The position numbers were made by a program, and so were the translations under genes. The notes beneath the pieces were generated by a model that saw only the letters and a list, made by a program, of their open reading frames with translations, ran no database searches and had not been told where the DNA came from. From an uncultured Pelagibacteraceae bacterium (GTDB lineage Bacteria > Pseudomonadota > Alphaproteobacteria > Pelagibacterales > Pelagibacteraceae): DNA of 39,619 nt. The stretch is from assembly GCA_902519455.1 (NCBI GenBank), contig CABYJT010000004.1, positions 1 to 39,619 of the forward strand, written 5' to 3'. The stretch's first letter is position 1. Each line of letters begins with the position of its first letter. Below, piece after piece: positions 1 to 9,730 of the stretch.

Positions 1-377
1 GAAAGTTTTTCTGAGAGAACTTTAATTGGAATAGAAGATGTATTTGAAGATACTATTGATCCTTTCTTTCTTTCTTTAAAAATTTTTTCATAAATATTGT
101 GTTTAATATCAATTCTCTCAACGACAGCTTCAACTATCCAGTCTGCTTCACCAACTTCATTAAAATTATCATTTATATTTCCAACATTTATATTGTTTAT
201 TTTTGACTTATCTATTAATAAAGGAGGTCTAGATTTTAAAATTCTTTCTCTAGCTTTTTCAGAAATTTCAGTAGTTAAGTCTAACAATGTAACTGGAACA
301 TTTGCATTACATAATTGAGCGGCTATTCCACTGCCCATTGTACCTGACCCTATGACTACTACTTTGTTAATTTTCAT
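1..377 (-). CDS. 3-hydroxyacyl-CoA dehydrogenase, NAD-binding N-terminal part (partial, runs off the left edge)
   Basis: Manual reverse-strand translation from ATG at 377: MKINKVVVIGSGTMGSGIAAQLCNANVPVTLLDL...WIVEAVVERIDIKHNIYEKIF...GSIVSSNTSSIPIKVLSEKL. It has the GxGxMGxGIA Rossmann motif and the SNTSS motif. It is absent from the supplied ORF track because it is open at the window edge. Confidence 0.88.
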   Translation of the reverse strand, partial: MKINKVVVIGSGTMGSGIAAQLCNANVPVTLLDLTTEISEKARERILKSRPPLLIDKSKINNINVGNINDNFNEVGEADWIVEAVVERIDIKHNIYEKIFKERKKGSIVSSNTSSIPIKVLSEKL

Positions 378-448
378 AATGAGAATTAAAACTTATAATG
401 AATATCTTATTCAAGAGCAACTTAAAGCGATTAAATATTTTTAAATTA

Positions 449-1012
449 TTATTTAATTATTTTTGTAATTGATGGAATTATTGCCACTGCTAGAGCAATT
501 TTGAATAATTCACTTGGTAAAAAAGGATATAGACCACCAGCTAAAGCCTTCTCATAACCTATAACTGAGCCCAAATAACCAACCCCAATAATAAAAATAA
601 TAGAAGTTGCTATTAAAAGAGAAAATAAACTTTTGATATAGGAGTCATTAAAATTTCTTTCTGCCAAATAACCAACAACACCAGCTGCAATGGTCATTCC
701 ATAAAGATAGCCAGCTGTCGGACCAGTTAAATAAAGTAATCCACCACCTTTTGCAAAAACTGGAAGTCCAATAGCTCCTTCTAAAAGATATAATAAGAGT
801 GTAAAAAACGCTAACTTTGAACCAAATGTCATTCCAATTATAAAAACAGCAAAAGTTTGCATTGTCATAGGAACAGGCCAAAATGGAACTTGAACTTTTG
901 ACGAAAAAGCTAGGATAAGTGATCCTATTAACATCAAAGAAATATTTTGAAAATAAATATTTATTCTAAAATCAGATAATAAGTTTTTAATCAATGTAGA
1001 ATTATTTTTCAT
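449..1012 (-). CDS. bioY: BioY-family biotin transporter (ECF S component)
   Basis: 187 aa, hydrophobic, with VPFWPVPMTMQTFAVFIIGMTFG and GLPVFAKGGGLLYLTGPTAGYLYG typical of BioY. Confidence 0.93.
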   Translation of the reverse strand: MKNNSTLIKNLLSDFRINIYFQNISLMLIGSLILAFSSKVQVPFWPVPMTMQTFAVFIIGMTFGSKLAFFTLLLYLLEGAIGLPVFAKGGGLLYLTGPTAGYLYGMTIAAGVVGYLAERNFNDSYIKSLFSLLIATSIIFIIGVGYLGSVIGYEKALAGGLYPFLPSELFKIALAVAIIPSITKIIK

Positions 1013-1069
1013 CCTAGGAGTTATTTAAACATACTTAAATAGAAATTTAAAATAATAAATATAACTTCT

Positions 1070-3097
1070 TTAATTAATCTGGTCTTTTTGCAATTCTTTT
1101 AAAGGTATGTGGCATCTAATAGAGTTTCCACTGTTAGTTATTTGCCATGGTGGTATCTCATTTTTACAAATATCACCTAATATTCTTGAACATCTCCCTT
1201 GAAAACTGCATCCTTTTTGAGGTGGTTTTTCTTCTACAATATCCTCAGCAACTAATTTTGGTTTTATATCTGGATCTGGTTCTAGCACTGCTCCTAATAA
1301 AACCTCTGTATAAGGGTGTGATGGAAATTGATAAACATCTTTTGATGGTCCCACTTCACACAATCTTCCTTGATAAAGAACAGCAACTCTATCACTTATA
1401 GCTCTTACGACAGCTAAATCATGTGAAACAAATATATATGTAGTTCCAAAATCTTCTTTAAGTTGTTGTAGCAAATTTAATACAGCTGCTTGAACTGACA
1501 CATCTAATGCAGATGTTACCTCATCACATAATATAATATCTGGTTTAGCTGCAAAAGCTCTTGCTACTGCAACTCTCTGTTTTTCACCACCAGATAATTG
1601 TCTGGGGTACCTGGACATATAAAATTCTCCAAGTCTTACTTTTTGTAATAGATCTATAATATTTTTTTTTAATTCTTCACCCTTTAAACCAAAATATAAC
1701 TTTAATGGTTGAGCTATTATTTCTTCAACAGTATGATTTGGGTTTAAAGACTCATCAGGATTTTGAAAAATTAATTGAATAATTCTTAAGTCATTGGGAT
1801 CTCTCTCTTTAAGGTCAGAAGATAAATTTCTATCTTGGTCAAATTTTATTATTCCACCTTTGGTTCTGAGTAACCCAGCAATAGATTTAAGAATTGTTGA
1901 TTTTCCGCTACCTGACTCTCCAACAAGAGCTATAGTTTCACCCTTCTTAATATTAATATTGATATCTTTAACAGTTGGGTTGTCGTCAGAAATTCTATTT
2001 AACACTTGATCTAAAAGTTTTTGCTTAGCGTAACTTATTGAAACTTCTGAAAGGTTTAATATTTCTTTATCCTGCAAACTCGTCTTAATTTTATTAACAG
2101 TTTGATTAACCTGACTGTCATTCATTAAACTCTTATAATTAAAACATCTAATACTTGTTTTTAATTCTTCTAAATACTCAAGTTGGGGAGAGTTATTTTT
2201 ACATTTTTCTTCTGAAAAATTGCACCTATCAAAGAAACTGCAGCCTCTATGCATTGTTCCAGGTTGAGGTTGGCTACCAGGCATTGATTGTGGAAGCCCT
2301 GCTAGTGATAATTTTGGTATAGATTTAAGCAAACCATAGGTATAAGGATGAATTGGTTTTTTAAGAATATCTCTAGAGGGTCCCTCTAAAACTATTTCAC
2401 CAGAGTACATTACAATAATACGGTCACTTACTTGAGCTATTGCTCCTAGATCATGGCTCACATAAACCATTGATGTTCCAGTGTCTTTGGCAATGAAATT
2501 AAGCAGTTCTAAAACGTGAGCTTGTGTTGTCACGTCTAAGCCAGTGGTAGGTTCGTCCAATAGTAAAAGGTCAGGAGTTCCAGCTAATGCCATAGCAACA
2601 GCAACTCTTTGTTGTTGTCCCCCTGAAAGTTCATGAGGATATCGAAGAGCAATTGTTTCTGGTGAAGGAAGTCTCACTTTATTTAACAATTCAGAAATTT
2701 TTTGTTCTCTTTCTTCTTCCTTTAAATCAGAATGCAACTGTAATGCTTCATCAATTTGATAACCTATTTTTAAATTTGGTGTTAATGCCTGCCCTGCATT
2801 TTGAGGTATCATTGCGATTTTTCTACCTCTGATTTTTTCCAAATCTCTATTTTTCATTTTTAAAAGATTTGATGAATTAAATTCACATTCTCCTCCAATA
2901 GTGTAGAGACCATGCTTAACATACCCCATCATTGCTAGTGCAAGAGTACTTTTTCCAGATCCAGACTCTCCAACAATACCAACTGTTTCTCCTTTTTTAA
3001 TATTTGTGGTAATGTTTCTTAATATTAAAATCTCTTCACCTTTTTTACTTTTAAATCCAATAGATAAATTTTTTACTTTTTGAATTATTTCAATCAT
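1070..3097 (-). CDS. Dipeptide/oligopeptide ABC transporter ATP-binding protein, two fused ATPase domains (DppD-DppF type)
   Basis: 675 aa with two Walker A motifs ([22 protein letters not shown]), two signature motifs (LSGGQQQR, LSGGEKQR), and CSFFDRC / CSFQGRC oligopeptide-ATPase C-terminal motifs. Confidence 0.95.
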   Translation of the reverse strand: MIEIIQKVKNLSIGFKSKKGEEILILRNITTNIKKGETVGIVGESGSGKSTLALAMMGYVKHGLYTIGGECEFNSSNLLKMKNRDLEKIRGRKIAMIPQNAGQALTPNLKIGYQIDEALQLHSDLKEEEREQKISELLNKVRLPSPETIALRYPHELSGGQQQRVAVAMALAGTPDLLLLDEPTTGLDVTTQAHVLELLNFIAKDTGTSMVYVSHDLGAIAQVSDRIIVMYSGEIVLEGPSRDILKKPIHPYTYGLLKSIPKLSLAGLPQSMPGSQPQPGTMHRGCSFFDRCNFSEEKCKNNSPQLEYLEELKTSIRCFNYKSLMNDSQVNQTVNKIKTSLQDKEILNLSEVSISYAKQKLLDQVLNRISDDNPTVKDININIKKGETIALVGESGSGKSTILKSIAGLLRTKGGIIKFDQDRNLSSDLKERDPNDLRIIQLIFQNPDESLNPNHTVEEIIAQPLKLYFGLKGEELKKNIIDLLQKVRLGEFYMSRYPRQLSGGEKQRVAVARAFAAKPDIILCDEVTSALDVSVQAAVLNLLQQLKEDFGTTYIFVSHDLAVVRAISDRVAVLYQGRLCEVGPSKDVYQFPSHPYTEVLLGAVLEPDPDIKPKLVAEDIVEEKPPQKGCSFQGRCSRILGDICKNEIPPWQITNSGNSIRCHIPLKELQKDQIN

Positions 3098-3099
3098 TT

Positions 3100-3993
3100 T
3101 TAAACAGGTGCTTTTGTTGATCTATCTATACCTAAGGCTTTAGCAAAAGCATCAGCTGTCAAATTGATGCCAATTATTAAGCTGCTTAAACCAACAATTG
3201 GAGCTATCACTGACCAATAAGCAAATGACATTAGACCTCTTGCGTTTGATATCATCAATCCCCAATCTGGAGTTGGAGGACTAACACCAAAACCTAGGAA
3301 CGACAAAGAACTAAAGCCAAGTAGCATCCATGACCATCTCATTGCACCTTCCACTAAAATTGCATCTCTTACATTTGGAATTATCTCATTCCATATTATT
3401 GAAAAATTACTATGCCCTCTTGCTCTGGCGGATACAATAAAGTCTTTTGCAATAACATCATGGGTTGCAGCTCTTGCTACTCTTACAATTCCTTTACCAT
3501 AAAAGAAACCTAAAGCAGGTATCAATACTTCAGTTGATGTACCTAACAAAGATACAATTAACAACATTGCTAATATCCACGGTATAGATAAAAATGCATC
3601 AACAATTCTCATCACTATATCGTCAGTTTTTCCACCAACCAGTCCACAAAAAATTCCTAATAGACCACCCCAAAGTAGTGCTATCAAAGATCCAAAGAAA
3701 GTAATTGTTAATGCTGTTCTTCCACCTAAAATTGTTCTAGTAAAAACATCTCTTCCAAGATCATCAGTTCCAAACCAATACTCAGCAGAAGGAGCCTGTA
3801 GCATTAAAGTTGGGTTAATTGCTTTAAAATCATATGGCGCAATATAAGGGCTAATAAATGCAAGAACTACATGGAAAATTAATATACTTAAACCAATGAA
3901 ACCCGATGGTCTTGAGGCCATTGTAATTATTATTTCAGCGACTTTTGCGAAATTACTTTTCTTTTCTTCCTGATAAATATTATCCAATTTCAT
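3100..3993 (-). CDS. Dipeptide/oligopeptide ABC transporter permease (DppC type)
   Basis: 297 aa with FGTDDLGRDVFTRTILGGRTAL and an EAA-like loop (ARARGHSNFSIIWNEIIPN); located within a Dpp-like operon. Confidence 0.94.
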   Translation of the reverse strand: MKLDNIYQEEKKSNFAKVAEIIITMASRPSGFIGLSILIFHVVLAFISPYIAPYDFKAINPTLMLQAPSAEYWFGTDDLGRDVFTRTILGGRTALTITFFGSLIALLWGGLLGIFCGLVGGKTDDIVMRIVDAFLSIPWILAMLLIVSLLGTSTEVLIPALGFFYGKGIVRVARAATHDVIAKDFIVSARARGHSNFSIIWNEIIPNVRDAILVEGAMRWSWMLLGFSSLSFLGFGVSPPTPDWGLMISNARGLMSFAYWSVIAPIVGLSSLIIGINLTADAFAKALGIDRSTKAPV

Positions 3994-3994
3994 A

Positions 3995-4951
3995 TTATTT
4001 TCTTATCTGTAAAGTCTTTAATCTTGGATTTAGCATCAATGTCATTAGATCCGCCAATAAATTTATACTAACATATATAGATGCAAGAATTATTGCTAAT
4101 GCTTGAACTGTAGGTAAATCTCTATTTGAAATCGACTCAATAACCAATCTTCCAAGACCTGGGTAATTAAATACAACTTCGGTTACAACAACTCCTCCTA
4201 ATAACCATGCAATTGTTAAAGCTACAACATTGATAGCCGGTAATAATGCATTTGGTAATACATGTTTAAAAACCATTTTCCAATATGGAACACCTTTTAA
4301 AATTGCCATTTGAACATATTCACTTGCCATAACTTGAATGACACTTGATCTCACCATCCGTGCCATATGAGCTGTCATAATCATTGCAATAGCGATTACT
4401 GGTAAAATAATATTTGGTAATAGTTCTAAAAATGAAACATCAGTTGGAACAATTACAATTCCTGGCAACCACTCTAACCATATTGCGATTATTAAGATTA
4501 ATAAAGTAGCACTAATAAACTCTGGGATAGTCATAGCAAATATAGTTACTGTTGAAATTGCTACATCAGGCAATTTATCTCTCCAAAGGGCAGTTACTAT
4601 TCCAAGTATTAGAGCGATTGGAATGCCAATAAAAATAGCAGCTGATGCTAGAACCAATGAATTTTTAATTCGTGGCCCTAGTACCTCTTTAATTGGCATT
4701 TCTCCACTCAATGAATAACCAAAGTCTCCTTGAATAGCATTTACTGCCCAGGATACATATCTCTCATATGCAGGAACATTCAAACCTAATCTTCTATAAC
4801 AAGCTTCTAATTGCTCTCCAAATGCTTGTCTTTCAAGATATGTTGTACATGCATCACCGGGTAAAATTTCTGTTCCAACAAAAGTGATTAATGATACAAT
4901 AAATAAAGTTATTAGACCTAATAGAATTCTCTTTATAATTAAAAAAAGCAT
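3995..4951 (-). CDS. Dipeptide/oligopeptide ABC transporter permease (DppB type)
   Basis: 318 aa with N-terminal RILLGLITLFIVSLITF, a C-terminal permease core, and GVVVTEVVFNYPGLGRLVIESISNRDLPTVQ. Confidence 0.94.
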   Translation of the reverse strand: MLFLIIKRILLGLITLFIVSLITFVGTEILPGDACTTYLERQAFGEQLEACYRRLGLNVPAYERYVSWAVNAIQGDFGYSLSGEMPIKEVLGPRIKNSLVLASAAIFIGIPIALILGIVTALWRDKLPDVAISTVTIFAMTIPEFISATLLILIIAIWLEWLPGIVIVPTDVSFLELLPNIILPVIAIAMIMTAHMARMVRSSVIQVMASEYVQMAILKGVPYWKMVFKHVLPNALLPAINVVALTIAWLLGGVVVTEVVFNYPGLGRLVIESISNRDLPTVQALAIILASIYVSINLLADLMTLMLNPRLKTLQIRK

Positions 4952-4995
4952 AAGAATACTTAAATTTTAAATTATTTATTTAGAAATGAAAGAGG

Positions 4996-5025
4996 TTTTA
5001 CAGGCCTGCTTAAAGGCCTGTAAAA
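4996..5025 (-). terminator. Intercistronic hairpin between the family-5 SBP gene and dppB-type permease; possible attenuator or 3-prime stabiliser
   Basis: Perfect 11-bp inverted repeat TTTTACAGGCC (4996-5006) / GGCCTGTAAAA (5015-5025) with an 8-nt loop, 8 nt past the SBP stop codon. The U-tract on the transcribed side is weak. Confidence 0.7.
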
Positions 5026-5033
5026 CAAAATTA

Positions 5034-6521
5034 TTATTGAACGCTAACTGTGTGCCATCTTATTGAAAAATACTCAACTTCGTCGAGATTTTTCACTTTA
5101 GAAGATGTGACAACCAGTCTAGATACGTGGTACGGAATCATAGTTCCAGATTCTTCCCATAGTGTTTTCTGAGCATTGATGTATGCTGCTTTTCTTTTGC
5201 TAAATTTTAACTCTCCTCTAGCTTCAGCTAAATTTTTGTCAAAAGAAGCACTTTTATAGAAAGACTCGTTCCATTTTGCTTCACTATGATAAGCTTCATG
5301 CAAAATACTGTCTGCAGGTCTCTCATTCCAACGTGTCATTGCTACAGCCTTTTTCATCCAAGTTTCATTCCAATAACTTTTTGAAGGTGTCATTTGGATA
5401 TCTGCTCTAATGTTAGCTTTTGCAAATTGTTGTTGTAAAACCTCAGCAATAGTGGGCCATGTTGGTTCTTTTGTAGAAACGTGAATTGTCATATCAATTC
5501 CATCTGGATAACCTGCTTCAGCAAGTAATTTTTTTGCAGTTGCTGGTTGAGGTGGACAACTCTTCTTCATTCTGTATTGGTCAGAAGGTGCAACAGGAGT
5601 ATCACAAGATACTGTTGCTGCTCCAGCCATAACTAGATCAACTAATTCTTGTCTATCTACAGCTATTCTTACAGCCTTTCTTACTCTCACATCATCAAAT
5701 GGTGCAACGTCAGTTCTCATTACCATACCTCTCCAGTTTCCTGTAGGAATAACTGAAACATTAAACTTTGAGTTACCATCAAATATTTTTTTCTGATTGA
5801 ATGGAACATATCTATTCATATCTATCTGACCTGTAAGTAGAGCTTGAATTCTAGCTTGACCATCTGGGATAGCTATTACATGTACTTCAGCAAGTTTAGG
5901 AGCCCCTTCCCAATAATCTGGGTTTGCTTTAAGAATTGTTGTTCCCTCAGCATCAAATTTTTCTACTATAAAAGGTCCAGTTCCAATACCTGTTTTTCCA
6001 ATAGTATCACCTGATCCGCTAGGTATCATTCTTAATCTATAGTCAGTTAATAAAAGTGGAAAATCTGCAAATGATGTATTCAACTTCATTTTAACTGTGT
6101 GTGAGTCTACAACTTCAATATCCGTTACTGCACTCATACTTTTCTTAGCAGGCGAACCAATTTCAGGATCTTTAACTCGCATCAAAGAATATTTTACATC
6201 CTCTGCATCGAACTCAGATCCATCATGGAATTTAACACCTTTTCTTAAATTAAAAGTCCATTCTGTTGCATCAGCATTTCCTGACCAGTCTGTTGCAAGC
6301 TCAGGCGATGTAACTCCTTTAAGATCTTTTCTAACAAGACGGTTCTGTGTCATTATTACTACCTGAAACAGTCGTCCCTTAGTAATTGCGTCTAAATTTG
6401 TATCTTTTCCAAAACCAACATCATGAGATAATTTAAAAACTCCACTTGATGCATTAGCAAAAGAAAACGTTACAAATAGTGATACCAATGAAACTGATAT
6501 CAATTTAAAAATGTTTTTCAT
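5034..6521 (-). CDS. Extracellular solute-binding protein family 5 (peptide/nickel/opine type)
   Basis: 495 aa with signal peptide and SBP_bac_5 features (ATEWTFNLRKGVKFHDGSEFDAEDVKYSLMRVKD; ADIQMTPSKSYWNETWMKK). Strong SD (AGAGAGGAA) upstream. Confidence 0.94.
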   Translation of the reverse strand: MKNIFKLISVSLVSLFVTFSFANASSGVFKLSHDVGFGKDTNLDAITKGRLFQVVIMTQNRLVRKDLKGVTSPELATDWSGNADATEWTFNLRKGVKFHDGSEFDAEDVKYSLMRVKDPEIGSPAKKSMSAVTDIEVVDSHTVKMKLNTSFADFPLLLTDYRLRMIPSGSGDTIGKTGIGTGPFIVEKFDAEGTTILKANPDYWEGAPKLAEVHVIAIPDGQARIQALLTGQIDMNRYVPFNQKKIFDGNSKFNVSVIPTGNWRGMVMRTDVAPFDDVRVRKAVRIAVDRQELVDLVMAGAATVSCDTPVAPSDQYRMKKSCPPQPATAKKLLAEAGYPDGIDMTIHVSTKEPTWPTIAEVLQQQFAKANIRADIQMTPSKSYWNETWMKKAVAMTRWNERPADSILHEAYHSEAKWNESFYKSASFDKNLAEARGELKFSKRKAAYINAQKTLWEESGTMIPYHVSRLVVTSSKVKNLDEVEYFSIRWHTVSVQ

Positions 6522-6524
6522 AAT

Positions 6525-6533
6525 TTCCTCTCT
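6525..6533 (-). promoter_or_regulatory. Strong Shine-Dalgarno site for the family-5 SBP
   Basis: Minus-strand AGAGAGGAA just upstream of the ATG at 6521. Confidence 0.75.
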
Positions 6534-6637
6534 TTAAAAAAATAAAAGGTAACAATTAGCAACTTATATAGCAACAGTGAAAATGGTTCTTTTTTATTTG
6601 TTTTATTGATGTATTTTGATTATTTAAAAAAAAAATA

Positions 6638-7867
6638 ATGAAAGATTTAATCAATAAATATAGGTTTACAGTTAAGCCTGTTAGCCTTGAAAAATCTAAC
6701 TCTTTGGAGCTTGCAAGGTCAATTCAAGTTCATCCACTAACTTATCAAGAACTTCCTTATAACCCTGAGTATTCTAATTATGCTGGAAGATTAACGCTTG
6801 AAAAATTGTCAAATGTTAGCCCTGAGGAAATGTATTGGAAAGGAAGGCAAGAAATAATATTTAGACATACTGGAGAACATCCATTTGAAATATCTGGTCC
6901 AGACTCATTAAAATTATTACAAAAAATATTTCCAAGAGATGTATCAAAAATATCAAAAGGAAGGTGTTCTTACCAGTTTGCTTGTTATCATGATGGAGGA
7001 ATGATCACGGATGGAGTTCTATTAAAAATTGATGAAGATAAATATTGGTTTGCCCAAGCAGATGGAGATCTTTTTTCTTGGTATAAAGCTCACTCTAATA
7101 ATATGGATGTTGAAATAAAAGATCCTGAAGTATGGGTAAGTCAAATCCAGGGTCCTTTATCAATGAAACTGTTAGAAAATATAGCAGATAGATTTTCTGA
7201 AAATGACTGGAAATATTTTGATTGGAAAGAATTACAAATCTTAGATCAAAAAGTAATTGTAAGTCGAAGTGGTTTTACAAATGAGCTTGGTTGGGAAATT
7301 TATTTTCGACCTGAAAATGAAACTGAAAAAATAGGAGATTACATTCTTGAAGAAGGAAAAAAATTAGGTATGATTTTAGTTGCCACTCCAGGTTTTAGAT
7401 GTAGAAGAATTGAGGCAGGTCTACTGTCTGCAGGACAAGATTTTACAAAAAAAACAAATCCATTTTCAGTTGGTCTTGGGCGTTTTATAAATTTTGATAA
7501 AGAAGATTTTATTGGAAAAGAAGCTCTCATGACATCAGATAAAAAATGCAAAACATGGGGGATTAGAGTTGCAGAGGGAACTGCTATTAAAGGTGAGAGC
7601 ATTAAAATAAATGAAAAAAATATTGGTAAAATAACTTCTAGCACTTGGTCACCATATCAAATTTGTGGAGTTGGTATTGTGCACCTCGATAATAATGAAA
7701 ATGGACCAGGAGATGTTGTTGATGTTAAATGCACTGATGGAAAAGTACATAAAGGAGAAATCTGTAAATTGCCAATGTATGATGCCAAAGGAGAAATTGT
7801 CAGAGGTCTAAATAGAAATATTCCTAAAGCACCTAATCCTTGGCCCGGTATTAAAACCACAAATTAA
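6638..7867 (+). CDS. GcvT-family (aminomethyltransferase / folate-binding) protein, divergent subfamily
   Basis: 409 aa with FEISGPDSLKLLQKIFPRDVSKISKGRCSYQFACYHDGGMITDGVLLKIDEDKYW, SRSGFTNELGWEIYF and a C-terminal barrel domain (FIGKEAL...). The usual D-[VL]-S motif before the SGPDA segment is replaced by FRHTGEHPFEI. Confidence 0.85.
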   Translation: MKDLINKYRFTVKPVSLEKSNSLELARSIQVHPLTYQELPYNPEYSNYAGRLTLEKLSNVSPEEMYWKGRQEIIFRHTGEHPFEISGPDSLKLLQKIFPRDVSKISKGRCSYQFACYHDGGMITDGVLLKIDEDKYWFAQADGDLFSWYKAHSNNMDVEIKDPEVWVSQIQGPLSMKLLENIADRFSENDWKYFDWKELQILDQKVIVSRSGFTNELGWEIYFRPENETEKIGDYILEEGKKLGMILVATPGFRCRRIEAGLLSAGQDFTKKTNPFSVGLGRFINFDKEDFIGKEALMTSDKKCKTWGIRVAEGTAIKGESIKINEKNIGKITSSTWSPYQICGVGIVHLDNNENGPGDVVDVKCTDGKVHKGEICKLPMYDAKGEIVRGLNRNIPKAPNPWPGIKTTN

Positions 7868-7880
7868 AAAAATTTATTTA

Positions 7881-8573
7881 GTGAAGGGTAAAAAACAAAT
7901 AATAGCAGTTGGAGGTGGTGGTTTCACTCATGATGAAGATAGCGATTTAGATCAATTTTTTTTAGATCAAATAAGTAAAAAAAAATGTTCTGTAGGGTTT
8001 TTGCCAACTGCTAGTAATGATGACGTAAAAAAAACTGAGCTATTCTATAAAAGATTTAAAAATACTAATTTTAAAGTTTCTCATTTCAATCTTGTCTCAA
8101 ATGTTAAGGGTTTTGAAAACTGGATTTCAAATTTAGATGCTATTTATGTTGGTGGAGGAAATACTAAATTTATGCTCGACTTATGGAAAAGAAATAATTT
8201 ATTTGAAATTTTTAAAGAAGTTTATAACTCAGGAATAATTCTATCTGGTGTTAGCGCTGGTGCAGCATGCTGGTTTGATTATTTTCTTACAGACTCTGAT
8301 GGACCTGGCTTTAAACCATTAAGTGGTATTGGACTTATATCTGGGAGTTTTACCCCACATTATTCAGATGCAAAAAGAGCAGATAAATATAGACAAAGTA
8401 TAAAAAACAAAAATTTACCAAATGGTATAGCTGTTGATGATGGAGTTGCAGTACTTTTTATTGACGGAAAACCAACTGAGGTTTATTCTTCAAGAGAAAG
8501 TCATAATGCTTATTTTGTTGATCAAAATAAACAACTTAATTTAAAAGAATATATTAAAATTAGTAATGAGTGA
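7881..8573 (+). CDS. Peptidase S51 (dipeptidase E / cyanophycinase-like)
   Basis: GTG start; nucleophile elbow GVSAGAACWFD, YVGGGNTKFMLDLW, and SGSFTPHYSDAKR, all characteristic of family S51. Confidence 0.87.
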   Translation: MKGKKQIIAVGGGGFTHDEDSDLDQFFLDQISKKKCSVGFLPTASNDDVKKTELFYKRFKNTNFKVSHFNLVSNVKGFENWISNLDAIYVGGGNTKFMLDLWKRNNLFEIFKEVYNSGIILSGVSAGAACWFDYFLTDSDGPGFKPLSGIGLISGSFTPHYSDAKRADKYRQSIKNKNLPNGIAVDDGVAVLFIDGKPTEVYSSRESHNAYFVDQNKQLNLKEYIKISNE

Positions 8574-9729
8574 TAATATTTTACCTAGCCAAAAAATTTT
8601 TAGCATTAAAGATGCAAGAGAACTGTCAAGAAAACGTCTACCTAAATTAGTTTTTGATTTTATTGATGGAGCATCTGGAGATGAAAAATTAGCAGAAATA
8701 AATAGCAAAGCGTTAGATCAGATTAGACTTGAACCAAAAGTTTTAAGAAATGTTGAGAAAAGATCTCTTAAGAAAAAAGTATTAGGTTATGAATTTGATT
8801 TTCCATTTGGTTTTGCTCCAATGGGAATGACTAATTTGTCATGGCCTGGAGCAGACGCTATGTTAGCAGCTGAAAGTGCGAGGAATAATATACCTACTTG
8901 TGTTTCTATGGCTTCTACTACAACGTTAGAAAAAATGTATGAACTTTCAGAAGGTCACTCCTGGATGCAGCTATATATATTTCAGGATGAAAATTTTGTT
9001 ATGGAACTTTTAGATAGAGCTAAGAATACTGGGTACGAGGTTGCAATATTAACTGTAGATGTTCCAGTGCTTTCAAGACGAACTAGGGATGATAAAAATG
9101 GTTTCTCCTATCCTTTTAAAATTGGTCCAAAACAATTTTTTGATTTTGCAACTCACCCTATCTGGTCTATTTCTACTTTGCTAAGTGGCATTCCTAAGCC
9201 AATGAATTATGTAACATCTAAAAGTGGTGATGGTATATTTAAAAGAAAAGAAAGTAGAGGTTCTACAGATTGGGATACTTTAAAGAGAGTAAGAGATAAA
9301 TGGAAAGGTAAATTGATAATTAAGGGAGTAATGTCTCCTGATGATGCAAAACAAATAAAAGAAGCAGGGGCTGATGCAATTCAAGTTTCAAATCATGGTG
9401 GTAGACAATTAGATAGTGCTACGGCTGCAATAAATATGCTTCCACTAATAAGAAAATCAGTTGGAAGTGACTTTCCTTTAATCTTTGATAGTGGAATAAG
9501 AAGTGGCAGTGATATAGTGAGAGCTCTTGCATTTGGTGCCGATTATGCAATGATTGGTAGACCCGTGATGTATGCAATGGGAGCTGATGGAAGAAAAGGA
9601 TTAAGGAGAATTGTGGAAATAATCAAAGAAGAAGCTAGCACTACACTCGGGTTAGTAGGATTAAATGATATTAATGATGTTACTTCTAATATAGTAATAG
9701 ATAGTACTGTAAATAAGGTAAATTACTAA
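8566..9729 (+). CDS. FMN-dependent alpha-hydroxy-acid dehydrogenase (LldD / glycolate oxidase / mandelate dehydrogenase family)
   Basis: 387 aa with KGVMSPDDAKQIKEAGADAIQVSNHGGRQLDSATA (SNHGGRQLD motif), FDSGIRSGSDIVRALAFGADYAMIGRP, and WMQLYIFQD. Confidence 0.95.
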   Translation: MSDNILPSQKIFSIKDARELSRKRLPKLVFDFIDGASGDEKLAEINSKALDQIRLEPKVLRNVEKRSLKKKVLGYEFDFPFGFAPMGMTNLSWPGADAMLAAESARNNIPTCVSMASTTTLEKMYELSEGHSWMQLYIFQDENFVMELLDRAKNTGYEVAILTVDVPVLSRRTRDDKNGFSYPFKIGPKQFFDFATHPIWSISTLLSGIPKPMNYVTSKSGDGIFKRKESRGSTDWDTLKRVRDKWKGKLIIKGVMSPDDAKQIKEAGADAIQVSNHGGRQLDSATAAINMLPLIRKSVGSDFPLIFDSGIRSGSDIVRALAFGADYAMIGRPVMYAMGADGRKGLRRIVEIIKEEASTTLGLVGLNDINDVTSNIVIDSTVNKVNY

Positions 9730-9730
9730 A

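Noticed and set aside
97-318. 73-aa + ORF near the left edge
   Set aside because: Antisense to the partial 3-hydroxyacyl-CoA dehydrogenase, which has clear motifs.
648-881. 77-aa ORF on minus strand in a shifted frame of bioY
   Set aside because: Lies inside the well-supported BioY gene; Cys/Trp-rich out-of-frame translation typical of a shadow ORF.
1147-1401. Small + ORFs opposite the Dpp ATPase (also 1794..2009)
   Set aside because: Antisense shadow ORFs within a gene with clear ABC motifs; no start context or family signal.
7339-7860. Minus-strand ORFs of 101 and 67 aa inside the GcvT-like gene
   Set aside because: Antisense to a strongly supported coding sequence; no recognisable domain.
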